64,000 bases of DNA from Naumovozyma dairenensis CBS 421. Taxonomy: Eukaryota; Ascomycota; Saccharomycetes; Saccharomycetales; Saccharomycetaceae. The DNA lies in the NCBI RefSeq assembly GCF_000227115.2, contig NC_016481.1, forward strand, positions 310,001 through 374,000, read 5' to 3'. Made by a program: the position numbers and the translations under genes. This document shows positions 28,092 to 36,477 of the stretch, piece after piece (position 1 is the first letter of the stretch; the number at the start of each line of letters is the position of its first letter). Below the pieces are notes generated by a model, which saw nothing but the letters and a program-made list of their open reading frames with translations, was not told where the DNA came from and did no database searches.

Positions 28092-28658
28092 TGTAGTGAA
28101 GTGAACTTTGAAGATTCGGACTTTACTACCCGTCGGCGAGGTCACGGATACTAGGTATCCGTAGACGAGGTCACAGATATGAGATATCCGTGGTTGAGGT
28201 CGCGGATGGTATAGTCGTCAGATCGAAAGAGGATTCGATAGCCTGTGTTTAGTTAGACTAACAAGGAGTTGAATCGAGATCTTCAGTATGGGGTTATCCT
28301 ATTAGATAGCGTAATCCTGCAGGGTGTGTACGAGCTCTGGGAGAGTGTAACAACTAGCGTCAACGGTATTAGATACTTTCTGAAACAAGGGGTTGAGTCA
28401 AAGTCTTGAGAGATCCAAGATCCTTCTAAGGGATATATATAAGAGGCAAGGATATCGTATACCCTGCATATGTAGTTTATGTAATGACATAGAACTAAGT
28501 AACAAACGAACAACGAAGTAACTAAGTAATTAAGTACTTTAAAAAACACATTCAAACCTTTCAACAACAACAACAAAATGAACAACAATCAAGATGTTCA
28601 CAACAATTTGTCTGAGGACGTAGTCATGTCTGACGATGTCCCCAACGCTTTTACTACA
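28092..28658 (+). repeat. 3' LTR of the Ty3-type element (567 bp)
   Basis: Starts TGTAGT and ends ACTACA. Nearly identical to the 5' LTR, with one substitution and several 1-2 bp indels. It also carries the gag ATG (28578) and gag start, giving a 29-codon frame that stops just beyond the element. Confidence 0.95.
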
Positions 28659-28663
28659 ATGTT
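28659..28663. repeat. Putative target-site duplication, right copy (ATGTT)
   Basis: ATGTT follows the 3' LTR directly and lies 9-13 bp upstream of the tRNA-Ser gene. It matches the pentamer at 22733-22737, not the one immediately left of the full 5' LTR (ATTTT, 22931-22935). Confidence 0.6.
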
Positions 28664-28671
28664 TTGAAGTT

Positions 28672-28772
28672 GTCCCAGTGGCCGAGTGGTTAAGGCGATG
28701 CCCTGCTATTTCAAAGAAACAGCAATTAGGCATTGGGTTTTACCTGCGCAGGTTCGAATCCTGTCTGTGACG
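28672..28772 (+). tRNA. tRNA-Ser (anticodon GCT) with 19-nt intron
   Basis: Mature length is 82 nt after removal of a 19-nt intron at 28709-28727, one base 3' of the anticodon GCT. Type II tRNA with the long variable arm (TTGGGTTTTACCTGCGCAGG), the A box TGGCCGAGTGG and the B box GGTTCGAATCC. It corresponds to S. cerevisiae tRNA-Ser(GCU), which has an intron of the same size. A T7 terminator is at 28776-28782. The Ty3-type 3' LTR ends 13 bp upstream. Confidence 0.96.
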
Positions 28773-29181
28773 ATTATTTTTTTCAATTCACTGCAGACTT
28801 TAACTTTATTAATAACACCATCAGTTGCTGTAGCACTTCTAAAATAGATCAGCTAACCTTGACGCATGTATCTTCTGATCAGTGAGTATTTTTTTCCATG
28901 AATAAGTTTTGTAGGGAATTCATACGCTCCTTTTATTTGAGAATCTTTTTAACAAAAACACGAGGTATTGGGGAAAGTATACAAACATACTATTAGAAAT
29001 AAAATATATAATATATCTATCCATAATATATATACGTTTCTAACGATTTTGTTTGTAATAGGTATTTAGGAAATGATTTGGCACGTCTTCTAGCCCAAAA
29101 GTGAGCAAGGGTATGGTGCCTCGAGGAGTGAGAATTGAAGAAAAGGAAATGCAATCATTCGAAAATGCGCTCATGAGCTCC
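28773..29181. other. Spacer between tRNA-Ser and PFY1, no gene seen
   Basis: This 409-bp AT-rich spacer has the tRNA terminator at its left end and the PFY1 3' flank at its right end. It also contains the left breakpoint region of the LEO1-PFY1 inversion inferred against S. cerevisiae. Confidence 0.5.
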
Positions 29182-29689
29182 TTAATATTGAACACTGATT
29201 AAATAGTCAGCCAATTGTTCAACGATCTTTGTAGCTTCACCAGCTTGAACAGTTGGTGGATAATGAGCAACCAAAACTGTTTGTTTTGTTCTAACACAAA
29301 CAACACCTTCAGCATCGTGTCTACCGTAGATACTTCTATCATCAGCTCTCAATAACATAAATTTTTGACCTTGAATGTGCAACCCATTACTTTGTAAACC
29401 GGCTGGATTGTCAAAACCTTGGCATATCTCAGAGATTTCATTAGCTTGTAATTGGAATCCACCTGAAGTGGCCCATACAGAATCACCTGCTCTTGAGTAA
29501 ATAACTGCTTTGTCAACTTTACCAGTAGCTAGTAAGTTATCAGTGTACGCTAGTTTCAGTTGAAGAGACAAATATATATCTCAATTAAATAAATTGTTAG
29601 TATTAGAGAAGCTTTCACAAATGCAGGAATTATTCTAGATAACGTATCGCTCAAAGATGATTGAGTTTGCACATACCTTGCCAAGACAT
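29182..29689 (-). CDS. PFY1: Profilin Pfy1 (two exons)
   Basis: 126-residue actin-monomer-binding protein, the same length as S. cerevisiae profilin. Exon 1 (29677-29689) is 13 nt, ATG TCT TGG CAA G. Exon 2 (29182-29549) continues with [15 protein letters not shown]. The 127-nt intron (29550-29676) has 5' site GTATGT, branch point TACTAAC (29596-29602 on the minus strand) and 3' AG. The unspliced frame reading upstream of exon 2 gives an N-terminus unlike profilin and is rejected. Conserved features include [30 protein letters not shown] and a C-terminal helix. Profilin drives actin assembly with formins in buds and cables. The gene is inverted relative to UBP2 and GCY1 when compared with YOR122C. 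Confidence 0.97.
29550..29676 (-). other. PFY1: PFY1 spliceosomal intron
   Basis: 5' GTATGT, TACTAAC branch point about 46 nt before the 3' AG, inserted after the first base of codon 5 exactly as in S. cerevisiae PFY1, whose intron is longer (about 209 nt). Confidence 0.95.
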
Positions 29690-30049
29690 TATTATTTATT
29701 TTATAATGGTAGATTTAATTGGAGTTCTTTAGTAATTTATCCTCTAAATCAGACCGAAACAAGAAGGCTTTGTTGTGAAAGGAGTGGAACTGCTTAAATT
29801 TAGTTAGTATTAAGTTCTATAAACTATACTTTCGGTTCGTACGATTTCATGATACGTAATTACATGTAAATGCGGGTAACCTTTATACAACATTAATGAT
29901 TAATAATTTTATACGTTACTAGATGGATAGCTGAGGTTTGGTCATATAGTCCACTTATTAATATGTTTCAGTTTTGTTTCATATATTATAGAATTATAAA
30001 TACAATGTCGTTCATTATTTTATGTTATTTTCTTTTCTTTACGATTAAT
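29690..30049. promoter_or_regulatory. PFY1 promoter / LEO1 3' flank
   Basis: This 360-bp AT-rich region is upstream of PFY1 and downstream of LEO1. No further gene or clear TATA element was found. Confidence 0.4.
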
Positions 30050-31462
30050 CTATTCATCTTCTTCATCGTCGCTCAGTACAGCAACTTTCCTCCTCTTTGA
30101 CGATCCTTCTTCCATATCACTTTCTTCACGATCAGCATATTCTTGGGCCCCACCTTTCTTTATTTCTTTCAATCGCTTTGCTTTTCTGTCATCCTCATCT
30201 TCCTCCTCCTCTTCTTCCTCCTCCTCTTCCTCTTCATCTTCATCACCAACAAATTCTTCCTCTTCGTCGTCATCTACTAAGAAATCATCTTCTTCGTATT
30301 CATCTTGTCTAGAACCTCTATAAGACGAAGGTGCTGGGCTACGATTCTTCGAAGACGCACTACCACGTACATCAAACGTTGTATCTGGAGATTCTTGGAT
30401 TTCTCTTTCCTTCAATTGTCTTTTTCTTCTTTCTCTTAGAATCTGCCCTTGTTTCTTCTCTAATTCTTTCTTTTCTAATTCTGGGTCCTTCTCTATAATC
30501 ATGGTACCTGGCCCTAGATTTTGCCTTTGGTTTCTTCTGGTGACTGCTTTACTTAATTGTTGATGAATTTTAGAGTTCGTAGACGTTGGTATAAACATCA
30601 TTGTCTTGGTGATTTCACCACCATTATAACATTGCATTAATTCTTGTTGATCATGTGAGACAGTCAAAAAGGTATTATCTGTATCATTGACCAAAATATC
30701 TGTATATTCATCTCCTAATTTTAATGAGAAGGAACCATCAGACCATTGAACTATCTGAGCGTTCGATTCTTTGAAAACTCTTTGATTTTGATCACGAGAG
30801 TATCTCCATCTTATAGTATTTTCATCAATTAATCTATCACCCAATTGATCTTCTCGTGATGAATAATCTGCCAATCTATCCTTAACTTTAGTTTCAAAAC
30901 TTACGGGATCAAAAGGTATAGGATCAATAGTTAGGAATGGTGGAACTTTCGCATAATAAATAGTTGTGTCAGCTTGATCAGACGATGTCTTGTAAGGTAC
31001 CATATGTCTTATAATTTCAACATTGGCCTCTTTAAAATCATGTGCATCTTCTTCATTATCAGAATATTTGTCAGTATCACCGTAGAACTTTCTAGTGTAC
31101 ATTGCTTCTTCATCATCCATATCTTCAGGTCTACGTTGAGCACTTTCGTCATCTTCCTCTACAATAAATCCTTCTTCTTCATCATCAGACCCTCTTTGTT
31201 CTTTGTCTTCATCTTCATCATCTCCAAATAAATCATCCATGCCTTCTTGTTCTTCTTCTTCCTCTTCTTCCTCTCCTTCCTCTCCTTCCTTTTCGGCCTC
31301 CTTTTCCTCGTCTGGTTCTCCCACTTTTTCGTCTTCCACATTAATATCATCGTTACCAATGTTTTCAGTAACGCCTGTAGCCTCAACAGATAAAGACGGT
31401 GTCTTCACGTCAATATCAGTATTGCTTTCCGCAGGTTGTGATCCATTCCTTTCTTCAGACAT
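30050..31462 (-). CDS. LEO1: Paf1 complex subunit Leo1
   Basis: 470 residues from the ATG at 31462; the frame extends upstream only from a TTG. S. cerevisiae Leo1 is about 464. A subunit of the Paf1 complex that travels with RNA polymerase II and supports histone modification and elongation. Composition is typical: very acidic N- and C-terminal parts (runs of Glu/Asp), with a conserved Leo1 core in the middle (about residues 145-320) containing VPPFLTIDPIPFDP, IRWRYSRD and WSDGSFSLKLGDE. The C-terminal region is Lys/Arg and Glu rich. Orientation and order relative to PFY1 and UBP2 are reversed compared with YOR123C. Confidence 0.95.
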   Translation of the reverse strand: MSEERNGSQPAESNTDIDVKTPSLSVEATGVTENIGNDDINVEDEKVGEPDEEKEAEKEGEEGEEEEEEEEQEGMDDLFGDDEDEDKEQRGSDDEEEGFIVEEDDESAQRRPEDMDDEEAMYTRKFYGDTDKYSDNEEDAHDFKEANVEIIRHMVPYKTSSDQADTTIYYAKVPPFLTIDPIPFDPVSFETKVKDRLADYSSREDQLGDRLIDENTIRWRYSRDQNQRVFKESNAQIVQWSDGSFSLKLGDEYTDILVNDTDNTFLTVSHDQQELMQCYNGGEITKTMMFIPTSTNSKIHQQLSKAVTRRNQRQNLGPGTMIIEKDPELEKKELEKKQGQILRERRKRQLKEREIQESPDTTFDVRGSASSKNRSPAPSSYRGSRQDEYEEDDFLVDDDEEEEFVGDEDEEEEEEEEEEEEDEDDRKAKRLKEIKKGGAQEYADREESDMEEGSSKRRKVAVLSDDEEDE

Positions 31463-32010
31463 ATAGGTATCAGAATTATCTTTGGAGAGATATCGTATAA
31501 AGTTTTGAGTTTGAATTTCTAGCAAATCAGACGCAATATTTGAAAACTTGATGTATTATTTGGGGTATTGAGGACCGTTTTACGTAATGTTTTGTTGAAG
31601 TAAGTGGTCATTTCTCACTTTTTAATTCCTTTGTTTTCAATTTTTCAATTTTATAAAATTTGTTTGCTTAGCGAAGAGGTTCCCCCGTTTGGCGACACTG
31701 ATGTTGGGTTAAATAAACTGGAAGTGACATAATAGAGGGTATTTTCATATCCTCGAGTGAAGTAATTACCACGGTATCGGAGTAGATATGTCCAGAAATG
31801 GTGAAATTTTGTAGACAATTGGTTCTTAATATAAATTTACGAATTTATCTATTTTGTGCAAAACAAATCACAATTATAAATCATCAAAATTCATTCATAA
31901 ATTGGCTTCAAATAACCACCTTCTTTATTTATAAACTATATATTAATAAATAGAGTTTATAAATTTTTATAAGTGGGAAATTACAGAATCCAATTGGAAG
32001 CTTTACAAGC
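31463..32010. other. LEO1-GCY1 intergenic region (inversion right breakpoint)
   Basis: This 548-bp AT-rich spacer holds the LEO1 promoter and the 3' flank of GCY1. No gene was seen. It is the inferred right breakpoint interval of the two-gene inversion. No tRNA or LTR sequence is recognisable here. Confidence 0.5.
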
Positions 32011-32952
32011 TCAAACAAATGGAACAAATGGTGCCCAATTAGGTTGAACAATTCTCCTTTCACCTTTTTCCTTTGAAAGATTATTCAAACTATCCATTTC
32101 ATCCTTAGATAATTCAAAAGTTTGGAAATTTGCTTTAATTCTTTCTTCATGGACAGATTTAGGTAACACAACATGCCCTTTTTGTACATGCCAACTGATA
32201 ACAACTTGAGCAGGTTGAACGTTATGTTTCTTGGCAATTTCAATAATTTTCGGTTCAGTTAAAATTGGAGCATTAGTGCTACCTAATGGGGAATAAGCTT
32301 CCAAAATAATACCCTTTTCTTTGCAAAACTTTTGTAATTCATCCTGAGGCAGCAATGGGTGAGCTTCCACTTGATTGGCAGCAGGAACCAATTTATTACC
32401 TGGAGAACTTAAAAGAGCTTTCAAGTTGTTGATAGAGAAATTAGAAACACCAACAGCTCTAGTCTTCCCCGTCTTTGGCAATTCTTGCATCAATTCCCAT
32501 GTCTTAACAAAATTCCATGTAGTGAGATCAAGATCACGTTGACCATTAGGTAACATTGGCATTGTTGAATAGTTACCGTCTTTAATGGAATCAGGTTTGA
32601 AAGCCACAGGCCAATGCATCAAATATAAGTCAACATAATCTAAGCCTAATCTTTCCAAAGATTGATTTAAGGCAGTTTCTGGATCACGATGTTGAGTCCC
32701 CCATAATTTAGTAGTGACAAAGATTTCTTCACGTGGGATACCAGAGTCATTAATGGCTTTACCAACTTGATCTTCATTTTTATAGATTGCTGCAGTATCG
32801 ATATGTCTATAACCAGCTTTTAAAGCATTCATTACAGCTTCATAACCTTCATTTTCGTTGGTACTTTGCCATGTACCTAAGCCAACTGCTGGAATTGTTG
32901 CACCGGTATTTAGCTTATAAGTAGCAGTAGAATTTTTCAAAGTTGACCCCAT
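32011..32952 (-). CDS. GCY1: Aldo-keto reductase Gcy1 (glycerol dehydrogenase-type)
   Basis: 313 residues (S. cerevisiae Gcy1 about 312). NADPH-dependent aldo-keto reductase; in S. cerevisiae Gcy1 acts on glycerol/dihydroxyacetone and other carbonyls, and the gene is a Gal4 target. The catalytic tetrad is Asp52, Tyr57, Lys82 and His113. Family signatures DTAAIYKNEDQVG, LMHWP, GVSNFS and LPKSVHEERIKANF are present. Its ohnolog in S. cerevisiae is YPR1; assignment to GCY1 is by position next to RTC5. A CGG-N11-CCG motif lies upstream. Confidence 0.92.
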   Translation of the reverse strand: MGSTLKNSTATYKLNTGATIPAVGLGTWQSTNENEGYEAVMNALKAGYRHIDTAAIYKNEDQVGKAINDSGIPREEIFVTTKLWGTQHRDPETALNQSLERLGLDYVDLYLMHWPVAFKPDSIKDGNYSTMPMLPNGQRDLDLTTWNFVKTWELMQELPKTGKTRAVGVSNFSINNLKALLSSPGNKLVPAANQVEAHPLLPQDELQKFCKEKGIILEAYSPLGSTNAPILTEPKIIEIAKKHNVQPAQVVISWHVQKGHVVLPKSVHEERIKANFQTFELSKDEMDSLNNLSKEKGERRIVQPNWAPFVPFV

Positions 32953-33849
32953 TATTACTATAGTTAAAATATATGTTTTGTTGAAGATGTTGAGGTTTCT
33001 CTTTTACCAATTCAAAATGTATTGGGAATTAAGTAAGCAAATTTAATTCATATATAAAGAGGAATAGATAGCAAATTTATTCAATTCCTTTACGTATAAC
33101 CTCTACACGTCCTTATATATTCCTATAAACTGATATAAAATACTAAGAACCGTAATATTAAGAAATGTATCCTCACGTCAAAGGAAATGTTATGGGATAA
33201 AAAGCCAAGAACATAGATTAGTCCATACGTACGGGTAGTATGTAGAAACTTCAAGGCCAATGTAAGAACTACCCCCAAAGGTAAATTTGATTATATCACC
33301 GATCTTTGAGTGGAATGATAGAAGGGAAAAATAACTCAAATCCATACGTACATACACAATTATTTCCTTTATTTAACGTTACGTAGTATCAGTTGTTGAA
33401 TAGTTCAGAGATGATCGGTGTAAACAATAATTAAATGAATTGCCAAGACTCCCTAAATTCAACTGTCTAATTACCTATTTGGGAAATGCATTGCTTGTGG
33501 CCCCGGAGATGTGTCAACCGAATAACAACACTTGTCTATGTACTATCAATTGATTGAATTAACAACCTCGAGGCGAAACTCCCAGCCAACGATTAATGGA
33601 GTAAAGTAACTTTGGTCAGGAACTTTTTGTTGTACCTATACTAATAAACTTTCCTATGTTGTCTCTTACTAAGTGTTTTGACAGACAGTTCCTCAAGAGA
33701 TGTTAGTTTTAAGCGCATTATCGGGGCACCCACAATGCAATCAGCAATGCAACATTATAAAGACAAGTATATGTAAATAAATTGGTATTCGTATTTTTTG
33801 AAATAGAGCATAACAGTATATAAATAAATAATCAATCAGCTGTAACAAC
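32953..33849. promoter_or_regulatory. GCY1 promoter region; expected RIO1 absent
   Basis: An 897-bp spacer upstream of GCY1, following the 3' end of RTC5. In S. cerevisiae the essential gene RIO1 (YOR119C) occupies this interval; no RIO1 coding sequence or relic was recognised in any frame. It contains a candidate UAS_GAL at 33504-33520 and a TATA-like stretch near 33050-33058 (minus-strand promoter). Confidence 0.6.
33504..33520. promoter_or_regulatory. Candidate Gal4 site (CGG-N11-CCG) upstream of GCY1
   Basis: CGG at 33504-33506 and CCG at 33518-33520 are separated by exactly 11 bp, about 550 bp upstream of the GCY1 ATG. S. cerevisiae GCY1 is an established Gal4-regulated gene. The only other neighbour, RTC5, ends here, so the site belongs to GCY1 if functional. 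Confidence 0.5.
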
Positions 33850-35604
33850 TCACATGGAACCACCGCTTTGATGTTGGCCAACAAGACCAACCATTTCCAA
33901 TAATGCACGATCTTCACTTATACTTTTCAAATTTACTTGTTGTCTTCTCTTCGCTTCTGCTTCTTCCCATGCTAATTGTTTCATTTGTTCTTCTAATTCC
34001 TTCTCACCTCCACAGCCCCAAACTTCTACATCTTGTATAATAAACTTGATTTCAAATGATTCTTCTTCGGTTCCGCGTTTGGTTAATAATTCACTTGGAG
34101 AAAATGCACCTCCATGTCCAACGTGTCTAAATACAGCAAATTCCAAAGTACTCTCCAAAGTTAATGAGACATTTCCTGGTTGGTATTTCCTGCTATTAGC
34201 ACCGTTGGATACATGCGGCTGTTTATCTCCAATTCCTATCCCACAACCAATAGTATTAAAATATATCAGTTCATGAGATTTCAATGATTTGAAAATATCT
34301 TGTCTTGGTGACAACTCAATGATCCTTGAATTCAAATCACCGAAAAATTCCTTATTGGTGACTCTCCATGGTTCATCAATATAAACAGCAAATGATATTT
34401 TTTTCTTATATGAATGGCATGGTTCTAATGATTGTTCATTATCATTTAATTTAGGGAACTCTTGAAGAAACCTTTTAAACCTTGGATTATTGTATTCCTC
34501 ATCATTTGGTATAATTAACCCGCTAACTAGCAAGATTGTAGGAGCTAACCATTTAAAACATTTAGATTGTAATGATCTCATGGAAAACCCACTTTGCCTT
34601 CCTATATATAATTTTTGTAATTTTGATATGAATAATTCCTTAGGTAATGTAGTAGATAATTGGGCCAATAATGATTCAGACATTAATTTTGATTTGGGGA
34701 TTTCCATCACAGGATGGTTAATTAAATCCTTGTCCATGTAGAGTAAATGGTTCATTATATTTTCCAATGGATGAGTAAAATTTGGTACTACTGAAGTAAA
34801 TACATTTTCAAATTGAGTGAAACTTATACGGTAATCATCCAGGTTCGATACAATTGATGAATCCATAGATCGGAGTATATTTAAAGATGCTTTCTGGTAT
34901 TCGTTCCAACTGTTATAAATTGTTTCGTTGGGTAAAATCTTACAGTTCGCTGTGGGACATTTAATTGACATGATTAGAGTCCATGTGAAACACTCTGATA
35001 ACGATAGGGCTGGTACAGATAAATCATCAATTGATATTCCATTATAACTCTGAAGTATATCTGTCAAGTTATACCCTATTTCTTGACTATAAATAGAAGT
35101 TGTTGAAATATTCTCTGATTTTTCCCTTAGTTTTGAATTACTTGCAGATAATGGTTTACCACTACTATTATTAGTGGATAAACATAATAGTATGAAAAGT
35201 AATTTAATTTGATCGTAAGATTTGGATCCAATGAATCGTTGGCATCTATCGTTGTCTAATAAGATGATACACGTCAAAAGATTACCGGCTGTTATATCCC
35301 AAATCCGTTCACCTAAGAAAGGGAAATTACAAAGGGAATGAACCATATTAAATATCATATTGGAAAGTATTACATTATCATCCGGTAAGTGTAATAATTG
35401 GATTATCTCTTCTTTAGTAATCATATCATCTAAATGATCATGATTCAATTTATTCTTGTAAGAGATCAATTCCAATGGAGTGAAGTGGCCGATGGTCCTC
35501 TTTTGGAAATACTTTTGTACTTCTAGTGCATTACCGAACTGTATTTCCTTCTCATTATGAGTTTTTGTATTAGGTTTCTCAGCAGACGAGATATGTTGCC
35601 CCAT
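33850..35604 (-). CDS. RTC5: Rtc5, TLDc-domain protein
   Basis: 584 residues (S. cerevisiae about 567). Begins MGQHISSAEK, a possible N-myristoylation signal (Gly2). The C-terminal third carries a TLDc-like region (SLKSHELIYFNTIGCGIGIGDKQPHV, SLTLESTLEFAVFRHVGHGG, FIIQDVEVWGCGGEKELEEQ). In S. cerevisiae Rtc5 has been linked to vacuolar V-ATPase function and to suppression of a cdc13 phenotype; the TLDc family is known for V-ATPase interaction. Order GCY1-RTC5-RPO31 follows YOR120W-YOR118W-YOR116C, with intervening genes missing. The function stated is family knowledge, not visible in the sequence. Confidence 0.9.
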   Translation of the reverse strand: MGQHISSAEKPNTKTHNEKEIQFGNALEVQKYFQKRTIGHFTPLELISYKNKLNHDHLDDMITKEEIIQLLHLPDDNVILSNMIFNMVHSLCNFPFLGERIWDITAGNLLTCIILLDNDRCQRFIGSKSYDQIKLLFILLCLSTNNSSGKPLSASNSKLREKSENISTTSIYSQEIGYNLTDILQSYNGISIDDLSVPALSLSECFTWTLIMSIKCPTANCKILPNETIYNSWNEYQKASLNILRSMDSSIVSNLDDYRISFTQFENVFTSVVPNFTHPLENIMNHLLYMDKDLINHPVMEIPKSKLMSESLLAQLSTTLPKELFISKLQKLYIGRQSGFSMRSLQSKCFKWLAPTILLVSGLIIPNDEEYNNPRFKRFLQEFPKLNDNEQSLEPCHSYKKKISFAVYIDEPWRVTNKEFFGDLNSRIIELSPRQDIFKSLKSHELIYFNTIGCGIGIGDKQPHVSNGANSRKYQPGNVSLTLESTLEFAVFRHVGHGGAFSPSELLTKRGTEEESFEIKFIIQDVEVWGCGGEKELEEQMKQLAWEEAEAKRRQQVNLKSISEDRALLEMVGLVGQHQSGGSM

Positions 35605-36477
35605 TATTGAAAGAAGGCTATATATATACTATTTGTGAAGTAGAAGTCAGGTAATTCAGTCCCTCACTTACTAGTTAGCTTTCTTCCTAGATTGAATATG
35701 TACAACAGCTCAACATAAACATAGCTCCTCTTGCCAAAGGGTTTCAATTGTATGTTGGTTGCATAAATACTGTAATCTTTATATGTATGTACCATCGCCG
35801 TTCTTGTTGCTTATAAAGGTGCGCCGTACTAAGATAACAAATAACGTCGGCTCTCTGGGATGTCACACAGACACTGAGAGATCATCAGAAAGATGGATTT
35901 GTTGGGAGATGCACAACTTGTATGTATTCTTCAAGTTCCAATACATAAAACAATAGTTACCGATAATTTGTGTAGTGCAGCTTTATACTTTTATAACAAG
36001 AAGATAGAGAATTAAAGACAGCTCCCAGAGGAGAAAGCTAAAATAAATACTTGAACTGATTCAAAGTTGTGAATCTAATCAGAATAAACTAACGATAGAA
36101 AATACATGAACAACAACAATGCTCGTCACAGTTGCCAAAGGGGCAATACTATCTGTTTTATATATACTTTCATATTAACATATTCTCCTTGTAAAAATTT
36201 ATCATGGAAAACGACGCGCATCATCAAAAAAATTGTGTAAAGCTCATCACATCACATATCATTTTTTTTTGCTCAAAGATTTGATATTTATGATCTGTAA
36301 GTGGAATCTTTGAATCAAGAAAGAACACCATTGATCTCATCTTCAGCTCGTTGAAATATTCTAGCACATTAGTGCAACCAACCCCTTCCATATCAGATAA
36401 CAATTTTACAGAATACAACTACTTTGTGTTTTCCAAGGTAAGTTCTACAGGTAAGAAAAAGATACGACAGATCAACA
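35605..36477. promoter_or_regulatory. Divergent RTC5-RPO31 spacer; expected RPT5 absent
   Basis: 873 bp between divergent genes. In S. cerevisiae the proteasome ATPase gene RPT5 (YOR117W) lies here; no AAA ATPase coding sequence or relic is visible. The spacer contains TATA-like elements near 36157-36164 (for RPO31) and 35617-35625 (for RTC5). The short frames in it have no recognisable product. Confidence 0.6.

Larger units (their letters stand above)
22936..28658 (+). mobile_element. Full-length Ty3/gypsy LTR retrotransposon (5.7 kb)
   Basis: A complete Metaviridae-type element: 5' LTR 22936-23497, primer-binding site 23500-23508, Gag 23417-24379, Pol in the +1 frame to 28046, polypurine tract 28080-28091 and 3' LTR 28092-28658. 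The pol order protease-reverse transcriptase-RNase H-integrase defines Ty3/gypsy. LTR ends are TGTAGT...ACTACA. Both long frames are uninterrupted, so the element could be recently active. It lies between a divergent tRNA-Gln (left) and tRNA-Ser (right), 14 and 13 bp from their 5' ends. The pentamers directly flanking it differ (ATTTT left, ATGTT right), so this copy may be recombinant or the assembly chimeric. Confidence 0.95.

Noticed and set aside
31159..31466. Lysine-rich and serine-rich frames overlapping LEO1
   Set aside because: Other-frame translations of the Glu/Asp-coding GAA/GAT repeats of LEO1.
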